Of a stretch of 64,000 nt of DNA, positions 44,927-54,548 are shown piece after piece (positions within the stretch are counted from its first letter, which is position 1; every line of letters starts with the position of its first letter). The notes under the pieces were generated by a model, which saw nothing but the letters and a program-made list of their open reading frames with translations, was not told where the DNA came from and made no database searches. This stretch comes from Pleurocapsa minor GSE-CHR-MK 17-07R. GTDB taxonomy: Bacteria; Chloroflexota; Anaerolineae; Aggregatilineales; Phototrophicaceae. The position numbers and the translations under genes are program-made. The stretch covers positions 496,001-560,000 of the forward strand of contig JAHHHY010000002.1 in the NCBI GenBank assembly GCA_019359125.1, given 5' to 3'.

Positions 44927-46510
44927 CTATCGCTTGCCAGCGCGGATGCCGGTCAGCTCAAAGACGGTGGCGGTGGCCTGCCGGCCTTTGATCTTGAATT
45001 CGCCCAGCGGGGTCGTCTCCACGGCCGAGCCAACGCGCTCCAGGGTGCCGCTTTCGATCAGAATTTGTCCCGGGCGGGCGGCTTCCTGCAGGCGCTTGGC
45101 CAGATTGACGACATCGCCCACCGCGGTGTAATTCATGGCGCAGTCGGTGCCGATATAGCCGACGACAGCCTCGCCGGTGTGGATGCCGATGCTGAACGAC
45201 AGGCCGTCACCGCGCTGGGCGGCCAGTTCCCGTGTGGCCTGCTGCAATGTGAGCGCAGCCTGAAGCGCAGACAGCGTGTGCTGGGGCTGGTCTTCGGGCG
45301 CGTTGAAAATTGCCATCAGGCCGTCACCCATATATTTGTCCAGCGTGCCGCCATAGCTCATGATGGTGTTGGCCGCCAGGCTGAGATAATCGTTCAGCAT
45401 CTCAACCACGCGCTCTGGTGGCAGGTTTTCGGCGAAGGCGGTGTAGCCGCGAATGTCGGTGAACAACACGGTGATCTCGCGCCGGTGGCCGCCCAACTGC
45501 AACAGCTCGGGATTGTCGAGAATCTGATCGACCACCTGCGGCGGCACAAAACGCTGAAACAGGCTGCGGATGCGGCCTTTCTCGTTTTCTTTTTGCTGGC
45601 GCAGGGCTTCCATGGCGCGCGCATTCTGAATCGAGATGGCGGCGTAGTCGGTCAGCGTGGAGAGCAGGGCCGCCTGATGCTTGCTGAACACGCCGCCCGC
45701 CAGCGGCGAGCGCACGCCCAGCACGCCGATTATCTGTTCGCGCAGGACAAGCGGCACATAGGCCAGCGCGGGCGATTTGCTGCCATTTTCGCCGCCCGCC
45801 AGCATCGGCTGTCCGGTTTCTATGACGCGCAGCGCCGCCAGGTCGTTGGCTTCCTGGCTGACGGACTCTGGTTTTTGCCCGCGCGTCTTCTGCGCCTGGC
45901 AGATCAGCTTGCGGCCATTGGCGATATACAGATAGGCTTCGTCGGCGTTGGTCAGGCGCGAGGCGGCATCGACAATGCGCGGCAGCAGCTGATCCATTTC
46001 GACCAGTGCGCTCACGCTCTTGCCCACGCTGTAGAGCACATTTAACTCCTGCAGGCGGGTTTGCAGCTCGCGGTTGCTGCTGATGAGGCGTTCGGTCAGG
46101 GCTTCTTTTTCACGCTGCAGGCGGATATTGCTCAGCGTGCGCTCGATGCTCATCACCATTTCTTCAACGGTGAACGGCTTCGGGATGTAATCCTGCACGC
46201 CCAACCGATACACATCCACGGCGACTTCTTCCGAGCCGTAGAAGGTCATCAGGATGACGGGAATGGCGAACCCGCGCTGCTGCATATGCTGGAGCATCTC
46301 GATGCCGTTCATGCGCGGCATCTGATAGTCCAGCAGGATCAGGTCTGGATTATATTTGGAGATCATCGCCAGGCCTTCGACGCCATCGCGCGCCATCAGC
46401 GGCTGATAGCCGTTCGGCTGCAGCACATATTCTGCGATGAAATCGCGATTTTCCTGCCCGTCGTCGACGACGAGGATTTTTTCTCCGGCCAACAGTCGCC
46501 CCGCATACAC
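44927..46510 (-). CDS. Receiver-GAF-class III adenylate/guanylate cyclase
   Basis: The 527-residue protein has an N-terminal receiver (ILVVDDGQENRDF, Asp in LILLDYQMPRMNG). A helical segment and a GAF domain at about 170-310 follow. The C-terminal cyclase homology domain has metal Asp in VLFTDIRGYTAF, Lys/Asp in LDKYMGDGLMAIF and the transition-state region AVGDVVNLAKRL. The catalytic set looks complete for an active nucleotide cyclase, probably making cAMP. The start codon is a GTG at 46510 and is uncertain. The V4R gene follows on the same strand after a 197-bp gap. Confidence 0.9.
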   Translation of the reverse strand: MYAGRLLAGEKILVVDDGQENRDFIAEYVLQPNGYQPLMARDGVEGLAMISKYNPDLILLDYQMPRMNGIEMLQHMQQRGFAIPVILMTFYGSEEVAVDVYRLGVQDYIPKPFTVEEMVMSIERTLSNIRLQREKEALTERLISSNRELQTRLQELNVLYSVGKSVSALVEMDQLLPRIVDAASRLTNADEAYLYIANGRKLICQAQKTRGQKPESVSQEANDLAALRVIETGQPMLAGGENGSKSPALAYVPLVLREQIIGVLGVRSPLAGGVFSKHQAALLSTLTDYAAISIQNARAMEALRQQKENEKGRIRSLFQRFVPPQVVDQILDNPELLQLGGHRREITVLFTDIRGYTAFAENLPPERVVEMLNDYLSLAANTIMSYGGTLDKYMGDGLMAIFNAPEDQPQHTLSALQAALTLQQATRELAAQRGDGLSFSIGIHTGEAVVGYIGTDCAMNYTAVGDVVNLAKRLQEAARPGQILIESGTLERVGSAVETTPLGEFKIKGRQATATVFELTGIRAGKR

Positions 46511-46703
46511 TACGTCTGGTCACTAACAGTATACGTCATGTATGCCGCGTGCAAGCGTAACGCTGCAAAATAGTGATTGCTGGGACTAAAGTACACAGGC
46601 CAGTCGGGGGTGCATGACCGCTGGCCTGCACGGGCATTGTGGGCCATACTGGGTGACAATTTGCATCTGTTTCTGAAAATAGCGTGGTAAGGATGAGGGT
46701 GGG

Positions 46704-47171
46704 ATGATAACCGGCCAGCGCGTTAACCCGAAAGGCACACGGGTGTACATGGGCACCATCACAGCGGCTGACCTGCACGAGTCACTGCAGCAGGTCGCTA
46801 CTGAATGGCAGGTCACGGCTGGCCTGGTCACGCTGCTGGGCACGCTCTACGATGCCGAACTGACGGCCATCGATCTGGACAGCCAGACGCGCACCCCGCC
46901 GGTCAGCCTGAGCGGGACACTGGAAATCGTGGGCGGCCACGCCACCATCAGCCGGATGGCCGATGCGCCGCATGTGCATGCCCATCTGGTGCTCAGCACC
47001 CGCACCGGGGACGACATGGCCAGCATCGCAGTGTATGCCGGCCATGTGTCAAAAGCGCGTGTCCACGCGGTTGAATTTGTGCTGACGGCCTATGACGGCG
47101 TGCCTGTCGAACGGGCCATCCATGCGCGCAGCGGCCTCAATCTGTGGAAGCTGCCCACGATCGGTCTGTGA
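46704..47171 (+). CDS. PPC/DUF296-domain protein
   Basis: The 155-residue protein is a single PPC (DUF296) domain. Motifs are GTLEIVGGHATISRM, then HVHAHLVLSTRTGD and AGHVSKARVHAVEFVLT. The HVHAH and GH histidines resemble the metal site seen in bacterial PPC structures. Plant homologues are AT-hook DNA-binding proteins; bacterial ones have no fixed role. AAGGATGAGGGTGGG precedes the ATG. The 193-bp spacer from the cyclase start shows nothing clear. Confidence 0.82.
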   Translation: MITGQRVNPKGTRVYMGTITAADLHESLQQVATEWQVTAGLVTLLGTLYDAELTAIDLDSQTRTPPVSLSGTLEIVGGHATISRMADAPHVHAHLVLSTRTGDDMASIAVYAGHVSKARVHAVEFVLTAYDGVPVERAIHARSGLNLWKLPTIGL

Positions 47172-47177
47172 CGCGCA

Positions 47178-48764
47178 TCAGCCCGCCGAGACGATGCCAA
47201 TCAGGTAGTAATCCGCGCCGTTGCCTTCGGCTGTGTAGCCGATGGTGCCGTTATAGTCCACCAACCAGAAGCCGATGCTGCCTTCGCAGAATGGGCCATC
47301 CATCACGCGGATGATCGAGCCGCCGGGGATATCCATCAGGATCACCGCCGAAGTGGAGGGCAGGGCACGCAGGCGATTGGGCTGGCCGGGCGTCACCTGG
47401 GCATCCATGTTCGGGGCCAGCAGCGGGGTGAAGCCGGTGCAGGTGGTCGTCGCGATGCTGCCGGAAGTGGGCGCTGCCGGTGCAGACGCTGCCCCCAAGC
47501 TGGGCATCGGCGGCGCGAAGCCCGTGCCCGTCAGCGGATCGGCATAGGCGACATCAAAGCTGGCATTCAGATAACTGCGCGGCACGGCACTGGTTGACGT
47601 ATCGAGTGTGGACAGGCCGGTATCGCTGACCACCCACGTTTGCAGGAACTGTGTGCCGATGGCCGAGTCTGGCGCCGACGACAGCCAGCCAGACGGCGTG
47701 CCGTGGATAAACAGACTGTTGGGCGGCGGCGTCACATTTGCCCGCCCGCCCGCGCGATCAAGCAGGAACCAGGTCGCGCTGGCCTCCGGCGCGACCATAT
47801 AGCGTGCGCCATTGTTCACCCATGAAGCCGCATTCCACAGCGAGATAAGCGAATTGTCCTGAAAGACGACCGGCAGCGATGCCGCTGTGTCCCATGAGGG
47901 CAGCGGTCCAAGCCCATACCCAATCACATTGGGCACCGGGAACATGCCTTCAATGGGGTCAAACGGGAACGCGCTGTTCTGCACCGGATACAGATACTCG
48001 CCTGTGCTGGGCAGCACATCGCCAAAGGCTGTGAAATAGCGGCCCGTGCCCAGCACCACGGCATTATTGACCGGGTTCCAGTAGCTGTATTCGCCATCGA
48101 GGCGGCCTTCGCAGGCATAGCAGTTGTCCGCGAAGGCCACCAGCCCGCCCACCCACGGACCCATCACCGTCCAGGCCACCGGGAAGTCGAGGCCCATGGC
48201 GGCGGCCAGCTCGGTGCCCAGAATCTTGCCGGCAATCGTGTTGGCGCGCGGGTCCCAGGTCAGCATGCCGCCCGCAATCGGATACTCGGTGCCTTCGGTA
48301 AAGCCCACATAGGTGAGCGACAGATGGTCGGAAATCGGGTCAAATCCACCAAAAGCCACGGCTGAAATCGGGAAATCCGCCGGGATGGAGACGGGCGAGA
48401 TCACGCCGGTTTCGGTGTTCAGCACATTGACCGGCGAGACGATGCCGGTTGAATTGGCGAAGGCCATAGCGACGTAGCGGCCGTCCCGCGAGGCGACCAC
48501 ATCGTTCAAGTACGAGCCGACGCCATCAAAGCGCGGCGCATAGTCTGCCGGATACATGGCTGCCGAGATCGGGCGCGTCTCAAGCACGTTGGTCCCGTCG
48601 TTCAACAGGATAAAGCCGTCCGTGCCAGTGCCATCCGCAGCCGGGCTTTCGTAGTACAACCAGGTCACCCACGCGGGATCCTGTGCCGCTGCACCGCCCA
48701 GCCCGGCAGCGAGCATCAGAATCAGCAGCAGGCTGATCAGAGAGAAACGCTTGGTCATAGTCAT
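47178..48764 (-). CDS. Secreted protein of unknown function with C-terminal SH3-like domain
   Basis: The 528-residue protein has a signal peptide (MTMTKRFSLISLLLILMLAAGLGGAAAQ). The body contains repeated beta-rich segments (WLYYESPAADGTGTDGFILL, NDVVASRDGRYVAMAF) suggestive of a WD40-like or TolB-like propeller. The last 80 residues (PNRLRALPSTSAVILMDIPGGSIIRVMDGPFCEGSIGFWLVDYNGTIGY region) resemble a bacterial SH3 domain. AAGGA lies before the ATG at 48764; a longer frame to 48878 is unlikely. It is a probable extracellular protein of unknown role. Confidence 0.8.
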   Translation of the reverse strand: MTMTKRFSLISLLLILMLAAGLGGAAAQDPAWVTWLYYESPAADGTGTDGFILLNDGTNVLETRPISAAMYPADYAPRFDGVGSYLNDVVASRDGRYVAMAFANSTGIVSPVNVLNTETGVISPVSIPADFPISAVAFGGFDPISDHLSLTYVGFTEGTEYPIAGGMLTWDPRANTIAGKILGTELAAAMGLDFPVAWTVMGPWVGGLVAFADNCYACEGRLDGEYSYWNPVNNAVVLGTGRYFTAFGDVLPSTGEYLYPVQNSAFPFDPIEGMFPVPNVIGYGLGPLPSWDTAASLPVVFQDNSLISLWNAASWVNNGARYMVAPEASATWFLLDRAGGRANVTPPPNSLFIHGTPSGWLSSAPDSAIGTQFLQTWVVSDTGLSTLDTSTSAVPRSYLNASFDVAYADPLTGTGFAPPMPSLGAASAPAAPTSGSIATTTCTGFTPLLAPNMDAQVTPGQPNRLRALPSTSAVILMDIPGGSIIRVMDGPFCEGSIGFWLVDYNGTIGYTAEGNGADYYLIGIVSAG

Positions 48765-48954
48765 CGATCCTTCAGTGTGACAGCATAAACGGGTGCGTGT
48801 GGCTCCCACAGGCACCTCTCCACTATAGCCTGATTTGCTTATTCCTGTAGGACGCTGTCCCTGGGCAAATGGTTCCACGCGGGCAACAAGAGTTGCCTCA
48901 TGCGAACAAATGACCTAAACTTTAGCTGGGTCAGCCTGGAGTCTGGAAAAGATC

Positions 48955-49521
48955 ATGACACGTGCATTTGATGCTTTGCAGGCACTGCTGGAAGATGCGT
49001 CGCTCCGTGAGGATGTGACGGATGATGAAGCGAAGCCGTTGTTTGACTGGGCGGCGGAGCAGCTCAAGCGGCTGGATGCTGAAAATGCTGACGACGAACA
49101 GTTTGAAACGGCTGTTGGCGCGATTCGCCGGATCGTCAAATCACTGAACTGGGTGGTGGGCCGTCGCACCTATGCGGGCGCGGAGTCACTGGCCGGATTT
49201 CTGGGCAAGGCTGCGACAGCGGCGCAGGAAGCCGGGCTGAATCCGCCGACGCTGCCATTCTCGGCGCAGGCGCTGGAGGCCCGCGAAGATGGCCCGGCGC
49301 TGATGGGCGAGCTGCTGGCCAGCATGTCTGGAACGGCCGCACAGGCGGCAGTCGGCCCGGTCGCAGCGCAGGCCGAGCAGTCGCCCGCTGCCCCTGAACC
49401 TCAGGTGGATGAGCCGGAAAATCTGGGCTGGCTGCGCGCCCGCCGCTGGGGTGGCGTGTTCGGCGGCGGTGGACAATATGGACAGGATAGTCCCGATGGG
49501 GACAGAGGAGAAACCGAGTGA
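48955..49521 (+). CDS. Hypothetical helical protein upstream of a PLD gene
   Basis: The 188-residue acidic protein is mostly helical in its first 115 residues (FDALQALLEDASLREDV, LFDWAAEQLKRLDAENADDEQFETA). An Ala/Pro-rich linker and a Gly-rich end (WGGVFGGGGQYGQ) follow. No signal peptide or known domain is seen. Its stop overlaps the GTG of the PLD gene (GTGA), so translation is coupled and the two products probably work together. Confidence 0.7.
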   Translation: MTRAFDALQALLEDASLREDVTDDEAKPLFDWAAEQLKRLDAENADDEQFETAVGAIRRIVKSLNWVVGRRTYAGAESLAGFLGKAATAAQEAGLNPPTLPFSAQALEAREDGPALMGELLASMSGTAAQAAVGPVAAQAEQSPAAPEPQVDEPENLGWLRARRWGGVFGGGGQYGQDSPDGDRGETE

Positions 49522-50744
49522 CGCGTAAATCTTCAGGCACGAGCAGCAGGAAAACCACGGGCAAAGGCTCGTCACAGCAGCTAACCCTGCCCGGACTGAT
49601 TACCGCGCTGGTCGTGGGTATCGCGGCACTGGTCATTAATCAATGTTCGGGCGGCACGCCGGTCACGACACCGCCCACGCCCACACCGACGGTGTCGGCA
49701 CAGCTTCCGCCTGCAACAGGCGATGTGCAGCTGATCGAGCTGCCCATGGGCACGGGTGCGCAGCAGGGTTTCTGGCAGGTCTTTTTCACCATTCCCAGCC
49801 GCAGCCGCAATCCGGCTGACTACGGCGGCGGCGTCGATATTCCGGTGGCGGCTGCTATTGACGCGACCCAGCGCACGCTGGATTTCGCGGCGTTCGAGTT
49901 CAATAACGCGGTCATCACCGAGGCCATCCTGCGGGCGAAGGCGCGCGGCGTGCAGGTGCGCATGGTCACTGACAGCGAGCACGGACTGGAAGACGAAGAT
50001 TCCACCGTCGACCAGTTGATTGCAGCCGGGATTCCGGTGGTGGCCGATACGCGCACCGCCTTCATGCATGACAAATTCATGATCCTCGACGGCGCGACTG
50101 TCGTGACCGGTTCGTGGAATTTCACCGTCAACGATACCTATCGCAACAACAATAACGTGCTGATTTTGCGCAGCCGGAATGCCGCGCTGAACTATCAGGC
50201 CGAGTTTGACGAGATGTTCGTCAACGGGCAGTTTGGCCCGCGCTCGCCGCGCAATACGCCGTTCACCACCTTCACGCAGGACGGCATCCCGATGGCGTTC
50301 TATATGGGTCCGGAAGATCGCCCGATGGATGCGTTGGCCGAGGCCGTCAGCAATGCGCGTGAGTCGATCCGCTTCATGGCGTTTTCCTTCACGCACGATG
50401 CATTGCAGGCCGCCATGCTGACCGAGGCCGAAAATGGCATCGACGTGCAGGGCATCTTTGAGCGCACGGGCAGCGAAACGGCTGCCGCCGCACTGACGCC
50501 CATGTTGTGTGCGGGCGTTGCCGTGCGCCAGGACGGCAATCCGTTTGTGCTGCATCACAAGGTCGTGATTGTGGACGAGCGCATCGTCATCAGCGGCTCA
50601 TTCAACTTTTCAGACAACGCTACACAGTCGAACGACGAGAACCTGGTCATCATCGATGATCCTGTCCTGGCCGCGCAATACCTGGCGGAATATGACCGCC
50701 GCTGGGCTGAAGCCAGCGCCCCGGCCAACATCACCTGTCCCTAA
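49518..50744 (+). CDS. Membrane-anchored phospholipase D-like protein (two HKD motifs)
   Basis: The 408-residue protein has a Ser/Lys-rich N-terminus, one membrane segment at about 25-42 (LPGLITALVVGIAALVI) and a Thr/Pro linker. Two PLD catalytic motifs follow: His184-x-Lys186 (FMHDKFMILDG, then GSWNF) and His346-x-Lys348 (LHHKVVIVDERIVISGSFNF). Both are complete, so it could be an active phosphodiesterase such as a lipase or nuclease. With basic residues before the segment, the catalytic part is likely outside the cell. It is coupled to the upstream helical protein and lies 21 bp before a HerA-like ATPase. Confidence 0.87.
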   Translation: MTRKSSGTSSRKTTGKGSSQQLTLPGLITALVVGIAALVINQCSGGTPVTTPPTPTPTVSAQLPPATGDVQLIELPMGTGAQQGFWQVFFTIPSRSRNPADYGGGVDIPVAAAIDATQRTLDFAAFEFNNAVITEAILRAKARGVQVRMVTDSEHGLEDEDSTVDQLIAAGIPVVADTRTAFMHDKFMILDGATVVTGSWNFTVNDTYRNNNNVLILRSRNAALNYQAEFDEMFVNGQFGPRSPRNTPFTTFTQDGIPMAFYMGPEDRPMDALAEAVSNARESIRFMAFSFTHDALQAAMLTEAENGIDVQGIFERTGSETAAAALTPMLCAGVAVRQDGNPFVLHHKVVIVDERIVISGSFNFSDNATQSNDENLVIIDDPVLAAQYLAEYDRRWAEASAPANITCP

Positions 50745-50765
50745 CCTGAGCCTGGAGCAGATTTG

Positions 50766-53510
50766 ATGCCATTTATTGAAGCACCCACCAACTTTTATCT
50801 GGGGCGGCACTATGACCCGGCCAGCAAGACGCGCCTGCCGGAAGTCGCCTACTACGACTCGCGCCATCTGACGACCCACGCGATCGTCGTCGGCATGACG
50901 GGCAGCGGCAAGACCGGCCTGTGTATCTCGATACTGGAAGAAGCGATCCTGGACAATATTCCGGCGATCATCATCGATCCGAAGGGCGATATCGCCAACC
51001 TGATGCTGGCTTTCCCGGATATGAAGCCGGCTGACTTTGAGCCGTGGGTGAATATCGACGATGCCCAGCGCGCCAATATGGAGATTCCTGAATTTGCCCG
51101 CCTGACCGCCGACAAGTGGCGCAAGGGCCTGCAGGACTGGGGCATCCCGCCAGAGCGCCTGAGCTGGCTGAAACATGCCGGCCGCGTCAGCGTGTATACG
51201 CCCGGCTCAGAGGCCGGCCTGCCAGTGAGCATCCTTGCCTCGCTGAAAGCGCCAAAAGACGGCTGGGCGGATCATGAAGAAGAGTACCGCGAGGAAATCA
51301 GCGGCATCGTGACCGCGCTGCTGGGGCTGATCGGGCGCAGTGCCCAGCCGGTGCAGGACAAGGAACACGTGCTCATCAGCAACATCTTCGAGTACGCCTG
51401 GTCGCATGGCAATGACCTGACGCTTCAGGATCTGGTGATGCAGGTGCAAAAGCCGCCATTCGACAAGCTGGGCGTGTTTGGTGTGGACGAGTACCTGTCG
51501 GTGCGCAACCGCGGCAAGCTGGCCGGTGACCTGAACAACATTCTCGCCTCGCCGTCGTTCCAGTCGTGGATGACGGGCGCGCCGCTGGACATTCAGAGCT
51601 TTTTGTACACGCCTGAAGGCCAGCCGAAAGTCTCGATTTTCTATCTGGCCCACCTGACCGAGCCGGAACGCCAGTTCGTGATGACGCTGCTGCTGGAGAC
51701 GATGACGGTGTGGATGCGCCAGCTCAGCGGCACCACCAGCCTGCGTGCGCTGCTGTACATCGACGAGATGTTCGGCTATTTCCCGCCGTATCCGTTTAAT
51801 CCGCCGACCAAGACGCCGCTTCTGCGTATGCTCAAACAGGCGCGCGCGTTTGGCGTCGGGCTGATTCTTGCCACGCAGAACCCTGGTGATCTGGACTACA
51901 AGGGCCTGAGTAACACCGGGACCTGGTTCATCGGGCGCCTGTCGACGGACAATGACCGTCAACGGCTGATGGCCGGCCTGCAAAGCATGAACAGCGCCAT
52001 GGATGAAAACAACCTCAAGGTGCTGAACGCCCTGATTGCCGACCTGGACCCGCGTACCTTCCTGCTCAGCGACGTGCATGACCCGGAAAGCCCGTATGTA
52101 TTCCAGACGCGCTGGACGATGAGTTTCCTGCGCGGCCCGCTGACGCGCCAGCAGGTGGGCATGCTGATGGCCGATCAGAAAGTGACCATGCGCCAGGAAC
52201 TGGGCACGGTGGCTTTCCGCCCGGCCGCGCCCACCTACAGCGTCGCGCCCGGCCGGACATATGGGTCACAGGTAGCTGGCTTCCGCTCGGTCGCTCCGCC
52301 GCCACAGCCATCTGATTTGCCTGCGCCGCCGCCCGCCCTGCCAGAAATGCCGGCTGAAATCGCGCCACCTGCGCCGCAGTGGGCTCCGCCGCCTGAAGCA
52401 CCGCCCACGTATACGCCGCAGCAGGCGGCCCCGCCGATACCGCCTGCGCAGACGATGCTGGCCCAGGCACAGCAGCCTTCACAACCCGCCGCGCCCCGGC
52501 AGCGCTCTGGCGGTTACAGCGGGCAGCGGCCATCGTTAAGCGCCGATATCCCGCAGTATTTTCTGCCGCACAGCGTGGCCGCGTCGCAGGCCCTGGGCCA
52601 GTGGCAGGCGCAGACCGGGTTCTTCGCGCAGGCTGCCGAGACAGCGCCCGCTTATCGCCCGGTGCTGATGGCGCAGGCGGCGGTGCGTTTCAGCGACCGC
52701 AAGTCGAATACCTACACGGTGCGCCTGTTCGCTTACCAGATTCCCGAGCTTGACCGCACCGGCCTGCTGCACTGGAATGACTACGCCACCGCGCCGGTGG
52801 ATACACGCGCCGTGAGTGCAGACCCGCTGACCACCGGCCTGTTTGGCAGCGTGCCCGCCAGCCTGAGCGACCCCAAACGGCTGGTCGCACTCAAGCGTGA
52901 GATGGTCGATATGCTGTACAGCACGGCGCGCATCGCCATTCCGTTCAGCCGCGAGCTGGGCATCTACGGCTCGCCTGATGGGGACATCAATGCCTTTCGC
53001 GGTCAGGTGCAGCAGGCCGCCCGCGAAGCGCGTGACGCCGCGCTGGATGCCCTGACGCGCAAGTATGAAACCCAGTTTGATGCCTTCAACGACAAGATGC
53101 GCCGTTTTGACACACGCGTGCGCGCCCAGCAGGCCGAGCTGGCCACCAACAAGCGCATGAAGACCCTGACGACGGGCGAGGCGATCCTCGGCCTGATGCA
53201 GGGGCGCACGGCTTTCACGCTCAGTCGCATGAACATGGCCGAATACTGGAAGCAGCGCACCGAGGGCGATCTGAATATGAATCAGCTGCAGAAGCAGCAG
53301 ATGCAGGAAGAAATTGACGAGCTTCAGGAGCGCTTTCAGGCGGACTGCGACGCGCTGAACCAGAAGTGGGCGCAGGTCGCCGTCACTATCGACGAGCAGC
53401 CGGTCACGCCGTACAAGAAAGACATCGTCGTCGAGCTGTTTGGCATCGGCTGGCAGCCCTACTGGTATACGGAAGCCGGTGGTCAAGCGGTGCTTTTGGC
53501 GGGATTCTGA
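50766..53510 (+). CDS. HerA-like (DUF87) ATPase with proline-rich linker and coiled coil
   Basis: The 914-residue protein has Walker A GMTGSGKT at 43-50 and a PKGDI motif. Walker B with Asp333-Glu334 (LLYIDEMFG) and the sensor region ILATQNPGDLDYKGL place it with HerA/FtsK-type motors. A Pro/Ala-rich linker lies at about 500-590. The C-terminal region (about 590-914) is unknown and includes a coiled coil (LQKQQMQEEIDELQERFQAD). The TTG-ATG start is resolved to ATG 50766 with GGAG at 50753. It is likely to move or anchor DNA or protein, in partnership with the PLD protein. Confidence 0.85.
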   Translation: MPFIEAPTNFYLGRHYDPASKTRLPEVAYYDSRHLTTHAIVVGMTGSGKTGLCISILEEAILDNIPAIIIDPKGDIANLMLAFPDMKPADFEPWVNIDDAQRANMEIPEFARLTADKWRKGLQDWGIPPERLSWLKHAGRVSVYTPGSEAGLPVSILASLKAPKDGWADHEEEYREEISGIVTALLGLIGRSAQPVQDKEHVLISNIFEYAWSHGNDLTLQDLVMQVQKPPFDKLGVFGVDEYLSVRNRGKLAGDLNNILASPSFQSWMTGAPLDIQSFLYTPEGQPKVSIFYLAHLTEPERQFVMTLLLETMTVWMRQLSGTTSLRALLYIDEMFGYFPPYPFNPPTKTPLLRMLKQARAFGVGLILATQNPGDLDYKGLSNTGTWFIGRLSTDNDRQRLMAGLQSMNSAMDENNLKVLNALIADLDPRTFLLSDVHDPESPYVFQTRWTMSFLRGPLTRQQVGMLMADQKVTMRQELGTVAFRPAAPTYSVAPGRTYGSQVAGFRSVAPPPQPSDLPAPPPALPEMPAEIAPPAPQWAPPPEAPPTYTPQQAAPPIPPAQTMLAQAQQPSQPAAPRQRSGGYSGQRPSLSADIPQYFLPHSVAASQALGQWQAQTGFFAQAAETAPAYRPVLMAQAAVRFSDRKSNTYTVRLFAYQIPELDRTGLLHWNDYATAPVDTRAVSADPLTTGLFGSVPASLSDPKRLVALKREMVDMLYSTARIAIPFSRELGIYGSPDGDINAFRGQVQQAAREARDAALDALTRKYETQFDAFNDKMRRFDTRVRAQQAELATNKRMKTLTTGEAILGLMQGRTAFTLSRMNMAEYWKQRTEGDLNMNQLQKQQMQEEIDELQERFQADCDALNQKWAQVAVTIDEQPVTPYKKDIVVELFGIGWQPYWYTEAGGQAVLLAGF

Positions 53511-53518
53511 AAGTTGCA

Positions 53519-53536
53519 GCCTCACTATAATGAGGC
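53519..53536 (+). promoter_or_regulatory. -10 element within an inverted repeat before the LysM gene
   Basis: GCCTCA-CTATAA-TGAGGC holds a consensus TATAAT (53526-53531). It lies between the HerA-like stop and the LysM gene. It may be the promoter of the latter, with the repeat serving as a regulator site or a weak hairpin. Confidence 0.4.
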
Positions 53537-53569
53537 TATCAGACCGATAAAAAGAGAAGGAAAACCCGC

Positions 53570-54526
53570 ATGAAAAATCGGCGTGTTCTGGCGGGGATGC
53601 CGCTGTGCGTCGCCCTACTGCTGGCGCTGTTTGCGCTGCTGCCCGCTGCATCTGTTTTTGCGCAGGACAATCTGCTGCGTGACCCCGGCTTTGAAGGCCC
53701 GTATGTGAACCGGGGGCGCAGCACGCTGAATACCCCGGAGGCGTGGCCGCTGTGGATACAGAATGGCCCGACCGGGCAGGTGTGGGAAAACCGCGCCGAC
53801 CTGGTGTATGCCTTCCCGCACTGCACGGCCCCGCAGGTGCTGTCTGGCCCGTGTTCGCTGAACATCAACGGCGGGTTTGCCACGTGGAACGCAGCGGTCT
53901 TTCAGCAGGCGACCGTGCCCAACAATTCCAATCTGGTCGGTTCAGTCGGCGCATGGGTGCAGACCTGCAATTCGCGCGACAGCAATAACAACTTTGTCGG
54001 CTTTGCCTGCGGCTCAGCGGTGGAAAGCGGCGTTTTCGTGCGCGTCGGCATCGACCCGACCGGCGGTGTGGACCCGTCCAGCCCGGCCATCGTGTGGGGT
54101 GCGCCGATTGCCCCGCATGACCGCTGGGAAACCGCCAGCGTCAGCGCGACTGCACGCGGCAGCCTGGTGACCTTCTTCATCTATACCAGCATGACCTGGC
54201 CGTCGGACTTCAACAACCGCTGGTACGACAATGCTTCTCTCGTTGTGGGTGGGGCAGGTGGCAGCGCAGGCGTGACGACCGGTACTTCCGGGAACAGCGG
54301 CACGACCACCCGTCCCACACCGCGCCCGACCTCGGCGCTGCCCGTGCGCCAGCCCGCCGAAGCCAGCGGCGCGCAGTATCACACCGTGCAGTATGGCGAC
54401 ACCCTGAGCGGCATCGCCCTGATTTATCAGGTCTCGCTCAATCAGGTGCTGACGCTGAATAACCTGACGATGGCTCAGGCGCGCAATGTGCCGGTCGGCA
54501 CGCGCCTGCTGATTCGCCGCGCATAA
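53570..54526 (+). CDS. Secreted LysM-domain protein with N-terminal carbohydrate-binding-like module
   Basis: The 318-residue protein has a signal peptide ending near ASVFAQ. A galactose-binding-like beta-sandwich follows (LLRDPGFEGPYVNRGRST, then TFFIYTSMTWPSDFNNRWYDNASL). A Thr/Ser/Gly linker and a C-terminal LysM domain (HTVQYGDTLSGIALIYQVSLNQVL) complete it. It probably binds peptidoglycan or other glycans at the cell surface. GAAGGAAAACCCGC precedes the ATG. Confidence 0.87.
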   Translation: MKNRRVLAGMPLCVALLLALFALLPAASVFAQDNLLRDPGFEGPYVNRGRSTLNTPEAWPLWIQNGPTGQVWENRADLVYAFPHCTAPQVLSGPCSLNINGGFATWNAAVFQQATVPNNSNLVGSVGAWVQTCNSRDSNNNFVGFACGSAVESGVFVRVGIDPTGGVDPSSPAIVWGAPIAPHDRWETASVSATARGSLVTFFIYTSMTWPSDFNNRWYDNASLVVGGAGGSAGVTTGTSGNSGTTTRPTPRPTSALPVRQPAEASGAQYHTVQYGDTLSGIALIYQVSLNQVLTLNNLTMAQARNVPVGTRLLIRRA

Positions 54527-54548
54527 GTGTATTTTTCTGAGGGAGTGC

